Positions 18,101 to 26,819 are shown, counted from the first letter of the stretch. The stretch is 37,306 nucleotides of DNA from Acidobacteriota bacterium (GCA_017860135.1 JAFNAG010000019.1:1-37306), one strand, 5' to 3'. Made by a program: numbers and translations. Notes: generated by a model from the sequence alone, not told the origin.

Positions 18101-18329
18101 CGGAGTATTACCATTGGCGATCGCCGCCGGCGCCGGGGCAGGAGCGCAAAAAGCCATCGGCACCAGCGTTCTCGGTGGCATGGTGACGGCCACATTCCTG
18201 GCGATCTTCTTTATTCCTCTGTTCTTCGTGCTGATCACCCAGATCTTCGGCAGGAAGAAACCCGGGGGTCGGACCATGAGGGTCCGGCCGGATTCAGAAT
18301 TTCAGACGGAGGGGCCGCAAAATGCGTAA
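15141..18329 (+). CDS. RND multidrug efflux permease (HAE1 family, AcrB/MexF-like)
   Basis: A 1062-residue inner-membrane proton/drug antiporter of normal family length. The N-terminus MAGFFLDRPVFAWVVAIGMMLAG is characteristic. The proton-relay aspartate pair is present in GLLVDDAIVVVENVERIM near residue 405, and the matching lysine in LTTKNAILIVQF near residue 940. Two duplicated halves each contain a large periplasmic loop. The start ATG at 15141 has GGAGGA 6 nt upstream and lies 10 bp after the adaptor gene. The 3' end overlaps the channel gene by 8 bp. Subfamily sequence suggests broad hydrophobic substrates, but the real substrate cannot be read from the sequence. Confidence 0.95.
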   Translation: MAGFFLDRPVFAWVVAIGMMLAGVLAIYNLPISQYPPIAPPSISIRCVYPGGNAKTVEDSVVQIIEQQMTGLDRMLYIHSTSDSAGLAQIELTFAPGTDPDLAWAKVQNKLQLAMPVLPEVVQRQGLRVSKSTRNYLMIVGLTSPDDSLDQNDLSDYAFSQIQYSLARVPGVGEVEMFGAGYAMRIWLDPNKLTNYGMTSDDVIAAVRAYNVQVSAGQLGGMPAVPGQRLNASIVVQTLLKTPEEFGAIPLRNNPDGSIVRVQDVARTELGAEFDNARIRFNGHPAAGLAIRQEAGANALDTAEGVKAKLEELSRYFPAGMRVVYPFDTTPFVRVAINEVFKTLIEAVFLVFLVMFLFLGNMRATLIPTIAVPVVILGTFGVLGLFGYSINMLTMFAMVLAIGLLVDDAIVVVENVERIMSEEGLSPLEATRKSMDQITSALVGIGLVLSAVFGPMMFFGGSTGVIYRQFSITIISSMLLSVLVALILTPVLCAALLRPVGKGHEAAETGFRLLRPFFLWFDHLFLRLRAHYQAAVGHMLGARLRYLAVFVLIVAAMGFLFGRMPTAYLPDEDQGVLMAMVQLPPGSTLEQTEAVMAKVRNHFLVDQKDAVEACLTISGFGFAGQAQNQGFSYIKLRDWDVRNRPELRINAILGKAMPFLSSIREAMVLAFPPPAVTELGTAKGFDFMLQDRGGIGHEKLMEARLQLMGQAMRDPRLTAVRPNGMPDQAEHKVDIDWEKAGALGVSVPAIQRSISVAFGSAYVNDFIQGGRVHRVYVQADAPYRMLPEDLDHLYVRNAGGGMVPVSALATGRWTYASPRLERYNGFPALNFQGEAAPGRSTGDAMKAMEEISARLSRGIGYDWTGVSYQERLSQSQTGLLYGFSILAIFLVLAALYESWSIPISVLLALPLGAIGGVLATSMRGMPNDVYFQIGLLTVLGLTTKNAILIVQFAKIRVEAGAGLIEATLEGAKLRLRPIVMTSLAFGFGVLPLAIAAGAGAGAQKAIGTSVLGGMVTATFLAIFFIPLFFVLITQIFGRKKPGGRTMRVRPDSEFQTEGPQNA

Positions 18330-19719
18330 ACTCACACTGATATTGGCGCTCTCGTTTTTCCTGTACGGGTGTCCCCGCACGTCACAGTATGTGCGCCCCG
18401 GGTTGCCGGCCCCTCCCGACTGGCCGGCAAGCTCTGCCGCCGGGGCCGGTGCGCCGGGCGCGCCGGCCGCCGGCGATCTGAAGTGGCGGGAATACTTCAC
18501 CGATCAGCGGCTCCAGTCTGTCATCGAGCTGGCACTGGGGAACAACCGCGATCTCCGGGCGGCCACACTCAATGTCGAAAGGGTCCAGGCTCTGTACCGG
18601 ATCCAGCGCGCTGAACTGTACCCCACCGTTGTAGCTTCAGCCAGCGCCGATGCCTATCGGGTGCCCAGGACCTTGTCTGGCGCCGATGATAACGAAACGG
18701 TGGCGCAACTCACCGTGGGATTGGGCATGGCTTCTTGGGAACTGGATCTTTTCGGACGCATCCGAAGCCTGAAGAGCGCGGCATTGGAGCAGTATCTGGC
18801 AACGGAACAGGCACGGTCCGCCGCTCAGATCTCCCTGATTGCCGCCGTCGCCAACAGCTACCTGGCGCTGGCAGCCGACCGTGAGGACCTGAAGCTGGCC
18901 CAGGAGACACTCGCTGCCCAGCAGGCCTCCTACGAATTGATCCTGCGCATCCGGGAAGCCGGTATGACGTCTGACCTGGAATTGCGGCAGGCGCAAAGCG
19001 CTGTGGACGCGGCGCGCGTCGATATTGCCAGATACTCGGGCCAACTGGTTGTGGACGAAAACGCGCTCAATCTGCTGGCCGGCGCACCCGTGACGTCCAA
19101 TCTGCTGGCTGATGATCTGAGCAACGTCGGGGATTTAAAGGAAATTGCGCCCGGCTTGCCATCGGACCTGTTGCTTCGCCGACCAGACATTCTCGCGGCC
19201 GAACACCAGTTAAAGGCGGCCAACGCGAATATCAATGCGGCGCGCGCGGCGTTCTTCCCCCGTGTCGCTCTGACCGCCGCCGCCGGGGTCACCAGCAACG
19301 ACCTGACCAATCTTTTCAAGCCCGCGGCCGGAACCTGGAATTTCGCCCCGCAGGTGGTACTCCCGATTTTTGACTCCGGTGCCCGCCGGGCGGGCTACGC
19401 GGTGGCGACGGTGGATCGGGATATCGCAGTCGCCGAGTATGAGAAAGCGATACAGGCGGCCTTCAGGGAAGTGAGTGACGCCTTGAGCCTGCGCATCACG
19501 CTGACCGAGCAGCAGCAGGCACTGCAATCACTCATCGATACGCTGCAGGAAACCTATCGGCTTTCCGAAGCCCGATATACGGGAGGGATCGACAGCTATC
19601 TGAACGTCCTCGTCGCCCAGCGCTCGGTTTATGCCCGTCAACAGCAGATGGTCGGCCTTCGCCTGGCACGACTGAGCAACCTGGTCGCACTATACAAGGT
19701 ATTGGGCGGCGGAGTCTGA
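18322..19719 (+). CDS. RND efflux outer-membrane channel lipoprotein (OprM/NodT family)
   Basis: A 465-residue TolC-type outer membrane factor. The lipobox LYGC places the lipidated cysteine at C17, followed by the usual proline-rich start (YVRPGLPAPPDWP). The two repeated helical-barrel halves carry the family phrases WELDLFGRIR and LRRPDILAAEHQLKAANANINAARAAFFP, then IFDSGARRAGY. It completes the tripartite pump. It overlaps the permease gene by 8 bp, showing tight translational coupling. No terminator hairpin is obvious after the stop. Confidence 0.94.
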   Translation: MRKLTLILALSFFLYGCPRTSQYVRPGLPAPPDWPASSAAGAGAPGAPAAGDLKWREYFTDQRLQSVIELALGNNRDLRAATLNVERVQALYRIQRAELYPTVVASASADAYRVPRTLSGADDNETVAQLTVGLGMASWELDLFGRIRSLKSAALEQYLATEQARSAAQISLIAAVANSYLALAADREDLKLAQETLAAQQASYELILRIREAGMTSDLELRQAQSAVDAARVDIARYSGQLVVDENALNLLAGAPVTSNLLADDLSNVGDLKEIAPGLPSDLLLRRPDILAAEHQLKAANANINAARAAFFPRVALTAAAGVTSNDLTNLFKPAAGTWNFAPQVVLPIFDSGARRAGYAVATVDRDIAVAEYEKAIQAAFREVSDALSLRITLTEQQQALQSLIDTLQETYRLSEARYTGGIDSYLNVLVAQRSVYARQQQMVGLRLARLSNLVALYKVLGGGV

Positions 19720-19939
19720 GGATCAAGTGTCGAGTCAATCTCAAGACCCGCATTTCAATCTTAGGGCCCGCCGCGGAACAACATGTACTTGTTTTCGCTA
19801 CCAGCCTTACTTATCATCGCTCAGGCCGATCCGCTTGTTTCCGAGCACATATTGTCGCGGCATAACAACCGTCCCCGGACCTCTTCTGCCAGGTCACTTG
19901 GCCCGGGGGCGGCTTCGGGAATCCGTGCGAGGCTGGAAC

Positions 19940-21559
19940 CTATTTGCGTTGATATTTCTCAAAGAAATTGAAAATGTTTGGCAGGTTGATCCAGATGGAC
20001 ATGTCGTGAGTCCCATCCTTTATCTCGTTGAACGGGATTTCGAGGCCATGTTCTTTGGCCCAGCGGATCATCTGACGGGACCTCTCGACGTTGTCCTTTT
20101 CGCCCACCGTATACAGGAGGGGCATCCCTTTGAGCTTCTCGATCGGGAAGCCCTCTCCGACGGTGGTCGCTGCGCAGGGCGCAATAGCAGCCCAGCGTTC
20201 AGGATACTTCGCGCCCAGGTGCCACGTTCCGCCACCACCCATGGAATTGCCCATCAGGTAAGTGCGCGATCGATCCACTCCATATTCACTCGACACGAGC
20301 TCGATCACGTTGAAGGCGTCCTTCTCGCTCAACTCGGCCATGCGCGCTCGCCCCGGGTCCACGGCGGTAGCGGTCGAACCCATGGGCGGCATGGCGCGCC
20401 CCCAGCCTCCACCCGGCCGGTAGCCGAGAGGGGTGACGATGATGAATCCGTGCTTTTCGGCCTCTGCAGTCAAAACCGGGCCCCTGAGCTTGAAATACGT
20501 GTTGTGGTCAGCACCGCCTCCATGCAGCACGACGACGAGCGGCAGTCTTGTCTTGCCATCGTATTTCGACGGCACGAAAACGCGGTACGGCATGATCTCG
20601 CCGGCATCCGTGAAAACGTAGTGCCGTTCGTGTTCCCCCTTGATTCTCAGCAACGGGTCTTTCCCCGCCTCCAGCGACTTCAGCAGCGCGAGGGAATTGC
20701 GAATCTCGGCGGAAAAATCGTAATAGGCGTTGGTCGTGCTGTCTTCGGGGTTCCGGCCCGGTATCAAATCGCGCCGCCCGAGGTTGATCACGCGGGCATA
20801 GTCGAACGGATACCGGATCGTAGCCTTGGTTGAGTCGAATCCTTTGACTTTCGCGAGTCTTTGATCGACGGCGGTCTGCTGCGAATCAAGATCTCGAACC
20901 GTCAATATGTTCATAGCCAGTCGGCGCAGCACCGAATCCCGATCGCGCAACTCAGCCGCTACCTGATAGGGGCCGTCCGCCAATCCGGCCAGGTTCGCAG
21001 AGAAAGTGTACGGTTCCTCCGCAAGGTCGCGCGCGTAAACCTCAAACGTCCCAAGGTCGCGCACCATCTTGTCCGGAGCCGCGAAATCCGCGATAGTGAC
21101 CCGCAGGCGCAGTCCGCCGGGCGCTGCATACGGAGCCCAATATTTCTGCGTCAGACGGGCATAAAAGGGACGCGATGAGTCGGTGACCGTCATGGTCGTA
21201 CTCAGCGCCAGTGAACCGCTGAACTCAGCCTTCTGGTCCCAGGGCAGGCCGCGCTGCACCGCGATCGCATGAAGCAGGCGGCGGCGCGCTTCTCCACCGT
21301 TGCCCGCATTCTGTAAGGACGTTGCCTCGGCGGCCAGTTTGTCGACCTGGGCCTTGATGGAATCGGCCACTTTCAAATTCGTTTGCAGCGTCCGCAGAGC
21401 CTGCGAAAGTCCCTGCACGGTCATCTGCGTTTTTTCGAGACCCGTGACGGCAGCGGCCACAGCGGCTTCCCCGGTCAGGCCAGGGGCGGGCGGCGGCGCT
21501 TGAGCCGGGAGCATCACCGCGCTCAAAAGGATCGCGACGATGAGTCGAACGGTGAACAT
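19940..21559 (-). CDS. exported alpha/beta hydrolase (esterase) with long N-terminal region
   Basis: A 539-residue protein with a signal peptide (MFTVRLIVAILLSAVMLPAQA). Residues about 20-320 form an N-terminal region I cannot assign, with helical heptad-like stretches followed by beta-strand-like sequence. The C-terminal third is a carbohydrate-esterase-1/polyhydroxybutyrate-depolymerase-like hydrolase. It has the oxyanion segment VVLHGGG, nucleophile S439 in GNSMGG, D489 in GEKD and H518 in DGTHD. It likely deacylates an ester of a polysaccharide or small molecule outside the cytoplasm. The start at 21559 has a strong AAGGAGG 5 nt upstream. A CTGACATATCAG palindrome, related to the operators of neighbouring genes, lies 46-57 nt before the ATG. 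Confidence 0.82.
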   Translation of the reverse strand: MFTVRLIVAILLSAVMLPAQAPPPAPGLTGEAAVAAAVTGLEKTQMTVQGLSQALRTLQTNLKVADSIKAQVDKLAAEATSLQNAGNGGEARRRLLHAIAVQRGLPWDQKAEFSGSLALSTTMTVTDSSRPFYARLTQKYWAPYAAPGGLRLRVTIADFAAPDKMVRDLGTFEVYARDLAEEPYTFSANLAGLADGPYQVAAELRDRDSVLRRLAMNILTVRDLDSQQTAVDQRLAKVKGFDSTKATIRYPFDYARVINLGRRDLIPGRNPEDSTTNAYYDFSAEIRNSLALLKSLEAGKDPLLRIKGEHERHYVFTDAGEIMPYRVFVPSKYDGKTRLPLVVVLHGGGADHNTYFKLRGPVLTAEAEKHGFIIVTPLGYRPGGGWGRAMPPMGSTATAVDPGRARMAELSEKDAFNVIELVSSEYGVDRSRTYLMGNSMGGGGTWHLGAKYPERWAAIAPCAATTVGEGFPIEKLKGMPLLYTVGEKDNVERSRQMIRWAKEHGLEIPFNEIKDGTHDMSIWINLPNIFNFFEKYQRK

Positions 21560-22012
21560 AGGTCCTCCTTCCTTATGGAAACGCCTCCGATGCGTTTTAC
21601 ACCTCTGACATATCAGAACAACGGACAGCGTCATATAGAACACAGAATCCCGCCTCATGTCCAGCCTAATCAGTGAATTCCCTCAAAACCGGCGGTTGGC
21701 AGACGAGTCACCCATTCCCGAGCGGCTGCGCCGCTTAGCCGCTTCGGGTCCTGGCCTCACCCGCCAGTTTACGGCTCTGTACCCCAATAACGATGAACAG
21801 GCAAAACAAGTTGCCTGAAGCGGCTGCCGGAAAACCAGTGATATCGCGATGCCCGGTTAGTGCCTGTCAATGAATAACGTTTACACCTTGGCGCGAGCTC
21901 CGGACAGGCAGATGCAAGGCGCCGCGACGCAGGCGATGCCGCTGTGCATCGTCGGGGAACGGCATGTTTATGCCTGGAATAGTATCCGTGCTGCTCCTGT
22001 TCCTCCACGAAG
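21560..22012. other. intergenic region, no gene supported
   Basis: The gap holds the palindrome at 21604-21617 (listed separately). It also holds a small hairpin with 7-bp arms AGCGGCT at 21721-21727 and AGCCGCT at 21737-21743, a possible terminator for the upstream minus-strand gene. The open frames here have unlikely composition and I do not support them. Confidence 0.4.
21604..21617. promoter_or_regulatory. operator-like palindrome upstream of the esterase gene
   Basis: TCTGACATATCAGA has perfect 5-bp arms around a CATA centre and matches the YTGR-NATA-TCAG family found four more times in this region. It lies 45-58 nt upstream of the esterase ATG at 21559. I do not see the downstream -35/-10 arrangement shared by three of the other copies. 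Confidence 0.45.
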
Positions 22013-23131
22013 CTATTTTCCCAGATGTTTGTCGAAGAACGCTGCGGTCAGCTTATAGCCTTCCTGCGACTCGGGGAAGTCGGGATTGGTCATGGAGCCA
22101 TGGTATAGGCCGTCGTAAATCAGCAGGTCGCTTTCCACGCCCACCTTGAGGAGCTTCCGATGGCTGTACGCAGCCCCGCTCATGGCGAAGTCCCGCGTGC
22201 TCGTGCAGAAGATCGTCGGCGGGAACTTGGCGAGCAGCTTCTCATCCACAGTCGGGCTGACGATGAACTGATTCCTGTCTATGCCGGTAAAATAACCCGG
22301 GCCGGCGGGGGCTCCGCCTGCGCCGCCTCCCTGGGCCCTGCCGGCCGGAGCGTTCGTCACGGACAGCGCGCCGAAAAATTGGGAATCGCCGGCAGCCGTG
22401 GAACCCAGGCCGGCGCAGTAAACCCCAAGCACGCCGGGCGCGGGCAAGCCGTCCCGGATGAGGATAGCCGTGGTCTGCGAAACCAGAGAGCCGCCCGCGG
22501 AGCAGCCGACCATCCCCATGTTTTGCGGCTTGTAGGTCTTCAGCATGTATCTCCAGATCTTCAATAGGTCCTCGCTGGCAGCGGGGAAACGGTACTCCGG
22601 GCCCTGGCGATATAGGATCGACACGACCTTTACACCCAGCGTGGCTGCGACCGGAATGCTGATCAGCAACCCGTTGCCGCGGACGCCGGTGCGGAAACCT
22701 CCGCCCGGCCCGTTGAGCATGAGGCGGTTCCGGTTACGTTCGGGCACCCCGCCCTTGGGCGTAATGATCGCCGCGGAGATCCCATCGATCGTCGTTTCTT
22801 CGATATCGACGGGAAAGACCTCCCGCATATGGTTGACGTTGGGTTTGAGGTTTTCGTTGTAAACCCGCCGCAGCTCGGCCATGTCGGAAATGTCCGACGG
22901 CAGGGGCACGGGGGCGCCCGGCCCTTCGGTCGGTCTGGTCCGCATCAGCACTTTCTTGCCCCCTTCGCTCAGAAGCTCGGGCAGCGGCACGGTTGCATTA
23001 TTGACCACTACCGTACCGTCCGGACGGATGGTGATCGAGCGTTCGGGCACGGCCCCTTTCGGCGAGACGGCGGCCATCAAAGCCGCGCCGATCGCCAGAG
23101 CCAGGACAACATGCAGGCAAAGCCGTTTCAT
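22013..23131 (-). CDS. exported alpha/beta hydrolase, hormone-sensitive-lipase (HSL)-like
   Basis: A 372-residue protein with a signal peptide (first ~22 residues). The catalytic triad is S211 in GCSAGG, D314 in TSTRDFA and H344 in GLYHGS, all in the HSL order. The usual oxyanion-hole HGGG motif is replaced by NGPGGGF at 140-146, which may alter substrate choice. A glycine/alanine/proline insertion occupies about 262-279. Family members hydrolyse short-chain or aryl esters. GGGAGG stands just upstream of the ATG at 23131. It is a minus-strand gene in the same region as the other exported hydrolase, possibly under the same regulator, since an operator-like site lies about 250 bp upstream. Confidence 0.82.
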   Translation of the reverse strand: MKRLCLHVVLALAIGAALMAAVSPKGAVPERSITIRPDGTVVVNNATVPLPELLSEGGKKVLMRTRPTEGPGAPVPLPSDISDMAELRRVYNENLKPNVNHMREVFPVDIEETTIDGISAAIITPKGGVPERNRNRLMLNGPGGGFRTGVRGNGLLISIPVAATLGVKVVSILYRQGPEYRFPAASEDLLKIWRYMLKTYKPQNMGMVGCSAGGSLVSQTTAILIRDGLPAPGVLGVYCAGLGSTAAGDSQFFGALSVTNAPAGRAQGGGAGGAPAGPGYFTGIDRNQFIVSPTVDEKLLAKFPPTIFCTSTRDFAMSGAAYSHRKLLKVGVESDLLIYDGLYHGSMTNPDFPESQEGYKLTAAFFDKHLGK

Positions 23132-23376
23132 ACTTTCCTCCCTTCAGAAGAGCTTCTCTTGTTGCACTTGGCACCGCCCGCCCACGAAACGGGCACGGGT
23201 CCGGATACAGATCCATGTTCCCCAGGGAGTTCTGCCCCCAAGGGTGTGGAGCCAGACAGACACGGCCTCCTGAGGTGACACCCTCCGGAGTCGCTTGATC
23301 GGTCCGTTGGCGACATGAGACCGACTCACCTGATCAACTACGGTGAGAATAGCATAGCACGAATTCAAGCAGCAAA

Positions 23377-23390
23377 TCTGGAATATCAGA
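23377..23390. promoter_or_regulatory. operator-like palindrome in the divergent gap
   Basis: TCTGGAATATCAGA, arms CTGG and TCAG around AATA, matches the five-member operator family of this region. It is 246-259 bp upstream of the HSL-like hydrolase start. The minus strand has a TTGAAT downstream but no clear -10 at proper spacing, so which promoter it serves is uncertain. Confidence 0.4.
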
Positions 23391-23734
23391 GAATGGGAAA
23401 CTCCTGCCACCCCATACGTGAGAAGCCGGTTTCTGTCGCAATCTTCCAGGAGTCTCCACCCTGAACCTGGACAAGAACTTGAATGCGACAGCAACGGCGG
23501 GCCATCTGCGCAATGTTACGCCCGGGGTAGATCAGCGGCAGGGCATTGCCCGACTCCAGATCCTTGAGGAGGTCGATGTCCGGATCGAAGTCCAGGACCG
23601 GAGGACACAATTAGTGAGCTTCGCGAAAGAACCAGGCCAGGGGATCCGGGTCGAATGGCTGCCTGCAAGAGGAGACCGGCGCTCCCTCTCCGGCAGAATC
23701 AGGGATCGGCAGCAGCCGCCCCTGGCTTTCATCA

Positions 23735-23782
23735 TTGATATATCAGAATTATGTTGACACGATACGATCCCTGATCTTATCG
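23735..23782 (+). promoter_or_regulatory. operator-promoter module 1 (isomerase gene)
   Basis: Operator TTGATATATCAG (23735-23746) is followed by a 7-nt linker, a perfect -35 TTGACA (23754-23759), 17 nt, and a -10-like TTATCG (23777-23782). The predicted start near 23789 gives a leader of about 130 nt to the isomerase ATG at 23920. Operator-to--35 distance is identical in modules 2 and 3. Confidence 0.65.
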
Positions 23783-23919
23783 TTGTGTCGCAACGGCATG
23801 CCGCCGACAGATTGCGTTCAGAATCCTCCGCTTTGCACTCGCGACGTTTGGCAGCAAGGGGGATGTTTCACGCCTGTTCCTGCAAACAGGGTGTCACGGG
23901 AAATTACGGAGATGCAGCT

Positions 23920-24756
23920 ATGAAACACGAATACTCGCTTGCCCACCTTACGGTCCTGGCGCTGACGCCGCCCCGTATGGTGGATGTTGCGGCACGTGCG
24001 GGTTACCGTTACGTTGGCCTTCGTCTCAATCGGGTCACGCCCGCTGAGCCGCTTTACCCGCTGATGACCGATCGCGCACTCATGCGGGAGACGAAGGCGC
24101 GATTGGCCGACACCGGGGTGGGGGTCTTGGACATCGAACTGGCCCGGATGGATCCTGCAAACGATGCGCGCAGCTACCTGCCGCTCCTTGAAACCGGCGC
24201 CGAACTCGGCGCCCGGCATGTCATCACCCAGCTGCCGGATCCGAATCGCGAGCGGGCAACCGAGCGCTTTGCCGAAATCTGCGATCTTGCCCGGCCGCTC
24301 GGCATCGGCATCGATCTCGAGTTTCCGTCCTGGACGGAAACGCCGGACCTTGCGGCGGCGGCGAAAGTCCTGCTGGCGGTCGACCGACCCAATGCCGGCA
24401 TCCTGGTCGACACCCTCCATTTCGACCGGTCAAATTCAAGCATCGCGGAGTTGAAGAAACTCCCTGGCAGATGGTTCCGCTTCGCGCACGTCTGCGATGC
24501 GCCGCGAGAAAGGCCGAAAACGAAGGAGGGGCTCATCCACACGGCGCGCTCGGAGCGGCTGTTCCCCGGAGACGGCGGCATCGATGTCCGGGGGATTCTC
24601 TCGTTTCTTCCGTCCGGAATACCCTACGCGCTCGAGATTCCCGGCGATACTCTTGCAGGAAAGATCGGGCTTGAGGAATACGCGCGCCGCGCCCTGCGGA
24701 GTGCAGAAGAGCACCTGGATGGGATGGAACAGGCCGCAAACCAGGCGCGGGGATGA
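23920..24756 (+). CDS. sugar phosphate isomerase/epimerase-like TIM-barrel protein
   Basis: A 278-residue protein of the xylose-isomerase-like TIM-barrel family (AP endonuclease 2 superfamily; IolE/IolH/Hyi relatives). Metal-site candidates are the acidic and histidine residues at strand ends: IDLEFPSW, GILVDTLHFDRS, FAHVCDAP and YALEIPGD. It has no signal peptide, so it acts in the cytoplasm on a sugar or sugar-derived compound; the substrate is not readable. The start at 23920 is chosen over 23785 because GGAG is 9 nt upstream and homology begins at MKHEYSLAHLTV. It lies behind operator-promoter module 1, just before the decayed TonB receptor that has its own module. This suggests it works on what the receptor once imported. 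Confidence 0.82.
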   Translation: MKHEYSLAHLTVLALTPPRMVDVAARAGYRYVGLRLNRVTPAEPLYPLMTDRALMRETKARLADTGVGVLDIELARMDPANDARSYLPLLETGAELGARHVITQLPDPNRERATERFAEICDLARPLGIGIDLEFPSWTETPDLAAAAKVLLAVDRPNAGILVDTLHFDRSNSSIAELKKLPGRWFRFAHVCDAPRERPKTKEGLIHTARSERLFPGDGGIDVRGILSFLPSGIPYALEIPGDTLAGKIGLEEYARRALRSAEEHLDGMEQAANQARG

Positions 24757-24782
24757 GGATTTCACCTTCATCTGGCGGATAG

Positions 24783-24831
24783 CTGGTATATCAGAATCTT
24801 AGTGACATCGCGCATTCTTCTTGCATATAAG
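24783..24831 (+). promoter_or_regulatory. operator-promoter module 2 (decayed TonB receptor)
   Basis: Operator CTGGTATATCAG (24783-24794), 7-nt linker, -35 GTGACA (24802-24807), 18 nt, -10 TATAAG (24826-24831). The promoter is well preserved although the gene it drives is broken. The arrangement equals modules 1 and 3. Confidence 0.65.
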
Positions 24832-24925
24832 GAAAATATCCGATCTCAATCTTCTCCTGTGGAGGAATGCCGGGAAATGATGGCTTGGAACAGGCTCACC
24901 ATGACTCCGGCGTGCGGCTTCCCGG

Positions 24926-26819
24926 ATGGAAGAGCAGTGCCTGGTGAATGCAAAGTACTTCAACTACCCGACGGCTTCCGCATTCTCGGTGGCGGGAGGC
25001 CACGGCGGCCAGACATTGTTCCTGCTGGATGGCACGGTTAATATGGACCCCATGTCGAACGTGGACTTGCCTCTGCCGTTCCCCGACGCATTGCAGGAGT
25101 TCAAGGTCGAAACCAGCTCGCTGCCGGCCAACTACGGCATGGCACCCGGCGGCGTGGTCAACGTGGTAACGAAGTCGGGAGCCAACGAGTTTCACGGCGG
25201 TGCATTCGAGTTCCTGCGCAACTACGCCTTCAACGCGCGCAACTTCTTCGCCAAGGAGAGGGACTCCCTGAAACGCAGCCAGTTCGGCGGGCATCTTGGC
25301 GGCCCGATCCTCAAGAACAAGTTGTTCTTCTTCGGCGGGTATCAGGGCACATACGAGAAGGTCTCCCCCGCGGCAAACACCAACTATGTAGCGACCGCGG
25401 TCGTGCTGCAAGGCGACTTTACTGCCATCGCATCGCCCGCATGCAACAACGGCAAGCAAATAACTCTGAAGGCGCCGTTCGTCGGAAACAAGGTAGATCC
25501 CTCGTTGCTGGCTCCGGTGTCGCAGAACCTGTTGAAGCTGATACCGACATCCACTGATCCATGCGGCAAGCCGGTTTACGGAATCCCAAGCGACAACCAC
25601 GAGAATCAGTTCGTGGCAAAAGTGGACTGGCAGATCAATGACCGGCACTCCGCCTTCACTCGTTACTTCTTCACGGACTACCAGCACCCCCCTCATTTCA
25701 CGGACAACCTTCTCACTACGTCAACCGATGCGAGTGCCGGCCTGGCAGGCCGCGTGCAGACGGCGGTGATCGGCCACACCTTCACTATGTCTCCCACTAC
25801 GGTCAGCGTTTTCCGCTTCGGCTATACCCGGTCGAGCATGATCCGGTACCTGTCCTCCAACGTACCGACGCCCACCCAGCTGGGCGCCAATGTGTACCAG
25901 CAGGTCAATAACTACCTGAATTTCAATGTGAGCAACTACTTTGGAGTCGCCTGCAACAACTGCAATCCGGGGCCATGGGTCTCCAACAATTTCCATCTTT
26001 CCGAAGACCTGACGATGATCCGGGGGCGCCATCAGATCTCCGCGGGGGTCAACTATGTCTACTCATAACTGAACTCCCAGGGCAGCTTCATGATGAACGG
26101 CAACTTCACCTTCAACGGCCAGACAACCGGAAATTCCCTGGCTGATTTTATGATCGGCAAGCCGTGCACGTTCTCGCAGGACAACGGCCAGATCGGAAAC
26201 GAGCGCATGCACATCCCGTCTCTCTACGTGCATGATAATTTCCGGATCAACTCCAACCTCACGGCGAATTTCGGCCTGCGGTGGGACCCGTTTCTTCTGC
26301 CGCACCATGCTCAGAACAAGGCCAGTATCTTCGATCGCGCCTGGTTCGACACCGGAATTCGACACGCGATAGATCCAGGTGTTGCTGCACAACTGGCAGG
26401 CATCGACGATCTTCACGGCGATGAGCGGAAACTTTACTACGGTCTCGCTCGGTGTGGACAACTCGTTGACGGGGGGATCCGACCGGCCCAACCTGGTCAG
26501 CAACCCTGAGCTGGATCATCCGACTGTCGAGCGCTGGTTCGACACCACTGCTTTCGCCCGACCGGCGACCGGGAGCTTTGGCAACGCCGGGCGGGGCATC
26601 ATACTCTGTCCCGGAGCGTGGAACCTGGACCTTGCGCTGTCCCGGACATTCCCGATTACCGAGTCACACAAGATTGACTTCCGCGCCGAGATCTTCAACA
26701 TCTTTAATCATGCCCGGTTCGGCAATCCGATCACATCTTTCACCAGCGGAATCTTCGGACAGATCAATACCGCCCGGGATCCGCGCATCATGCAGTTCGC
26801 TTTGAAGTATTCGTTCTGA
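24926..26819 (+). pseudogene. TonB-dependent Oar-like receptor, decayed
   Basis: The reading from about 24947 (NAKYFNYPTASAFSVAGGH) matches the plug domain of the intact receptor at 28680-31940, with PLPFPDALQEFKVETSSLPANYG as a landmark. Four lesions are visible. (a) The first ~175 residues, including signal peptide and carboxypeptidase-like domain, are missing. (b) An in-frame TAA at 26066-26068 interrupts YS-stop-LNSQGSF, consistent with a CAA to TAA change. (c) About 300 residues of the barrel are deleted near 26360-26385. (d) The reading frame shifts at that deletion. The end is intact (NIFNHARFGNPITSF to FALKYSF). The protein cannot be functional, yet its promoter module survives. It is likely a diverged duplicate of the receptor downstream. 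Confidence 0.88.

Larger units (their letters stand above)
23132..23919. other. divergent regulatory gap of 788 bp
   Basis: No gene is confidently supported. It contains two members of the YTGR-NATA-TCAG operator family, one (23378-23389) on the side of the HSL-like hydrolase and one (23735-23746) with a complete promoter towards the isomerase gene. A minus-strand reading between 23610 and 23386 has fairly protein-like composition (DPDIDLLKDLESGNALPLIYPG), but no family is recognised and it has no ribosome binding site. It may be a worn gene remnant. Confidence 0.4.

Noticed and set aside
19727-20833. A 368-codon plus-strand frame opposite the esterase gene
   Set aside because: It is antisense to a gene with a complete catalytic triad, signal peptide and strong ribosome binding site.
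23386-23757. Possible small genes in the divergent gap, on either strand
   Set aside because: There is no recognised family, no convincing ribosome binding site, and the two strands give equally plausible readings; kept only as a note in the gap entry.
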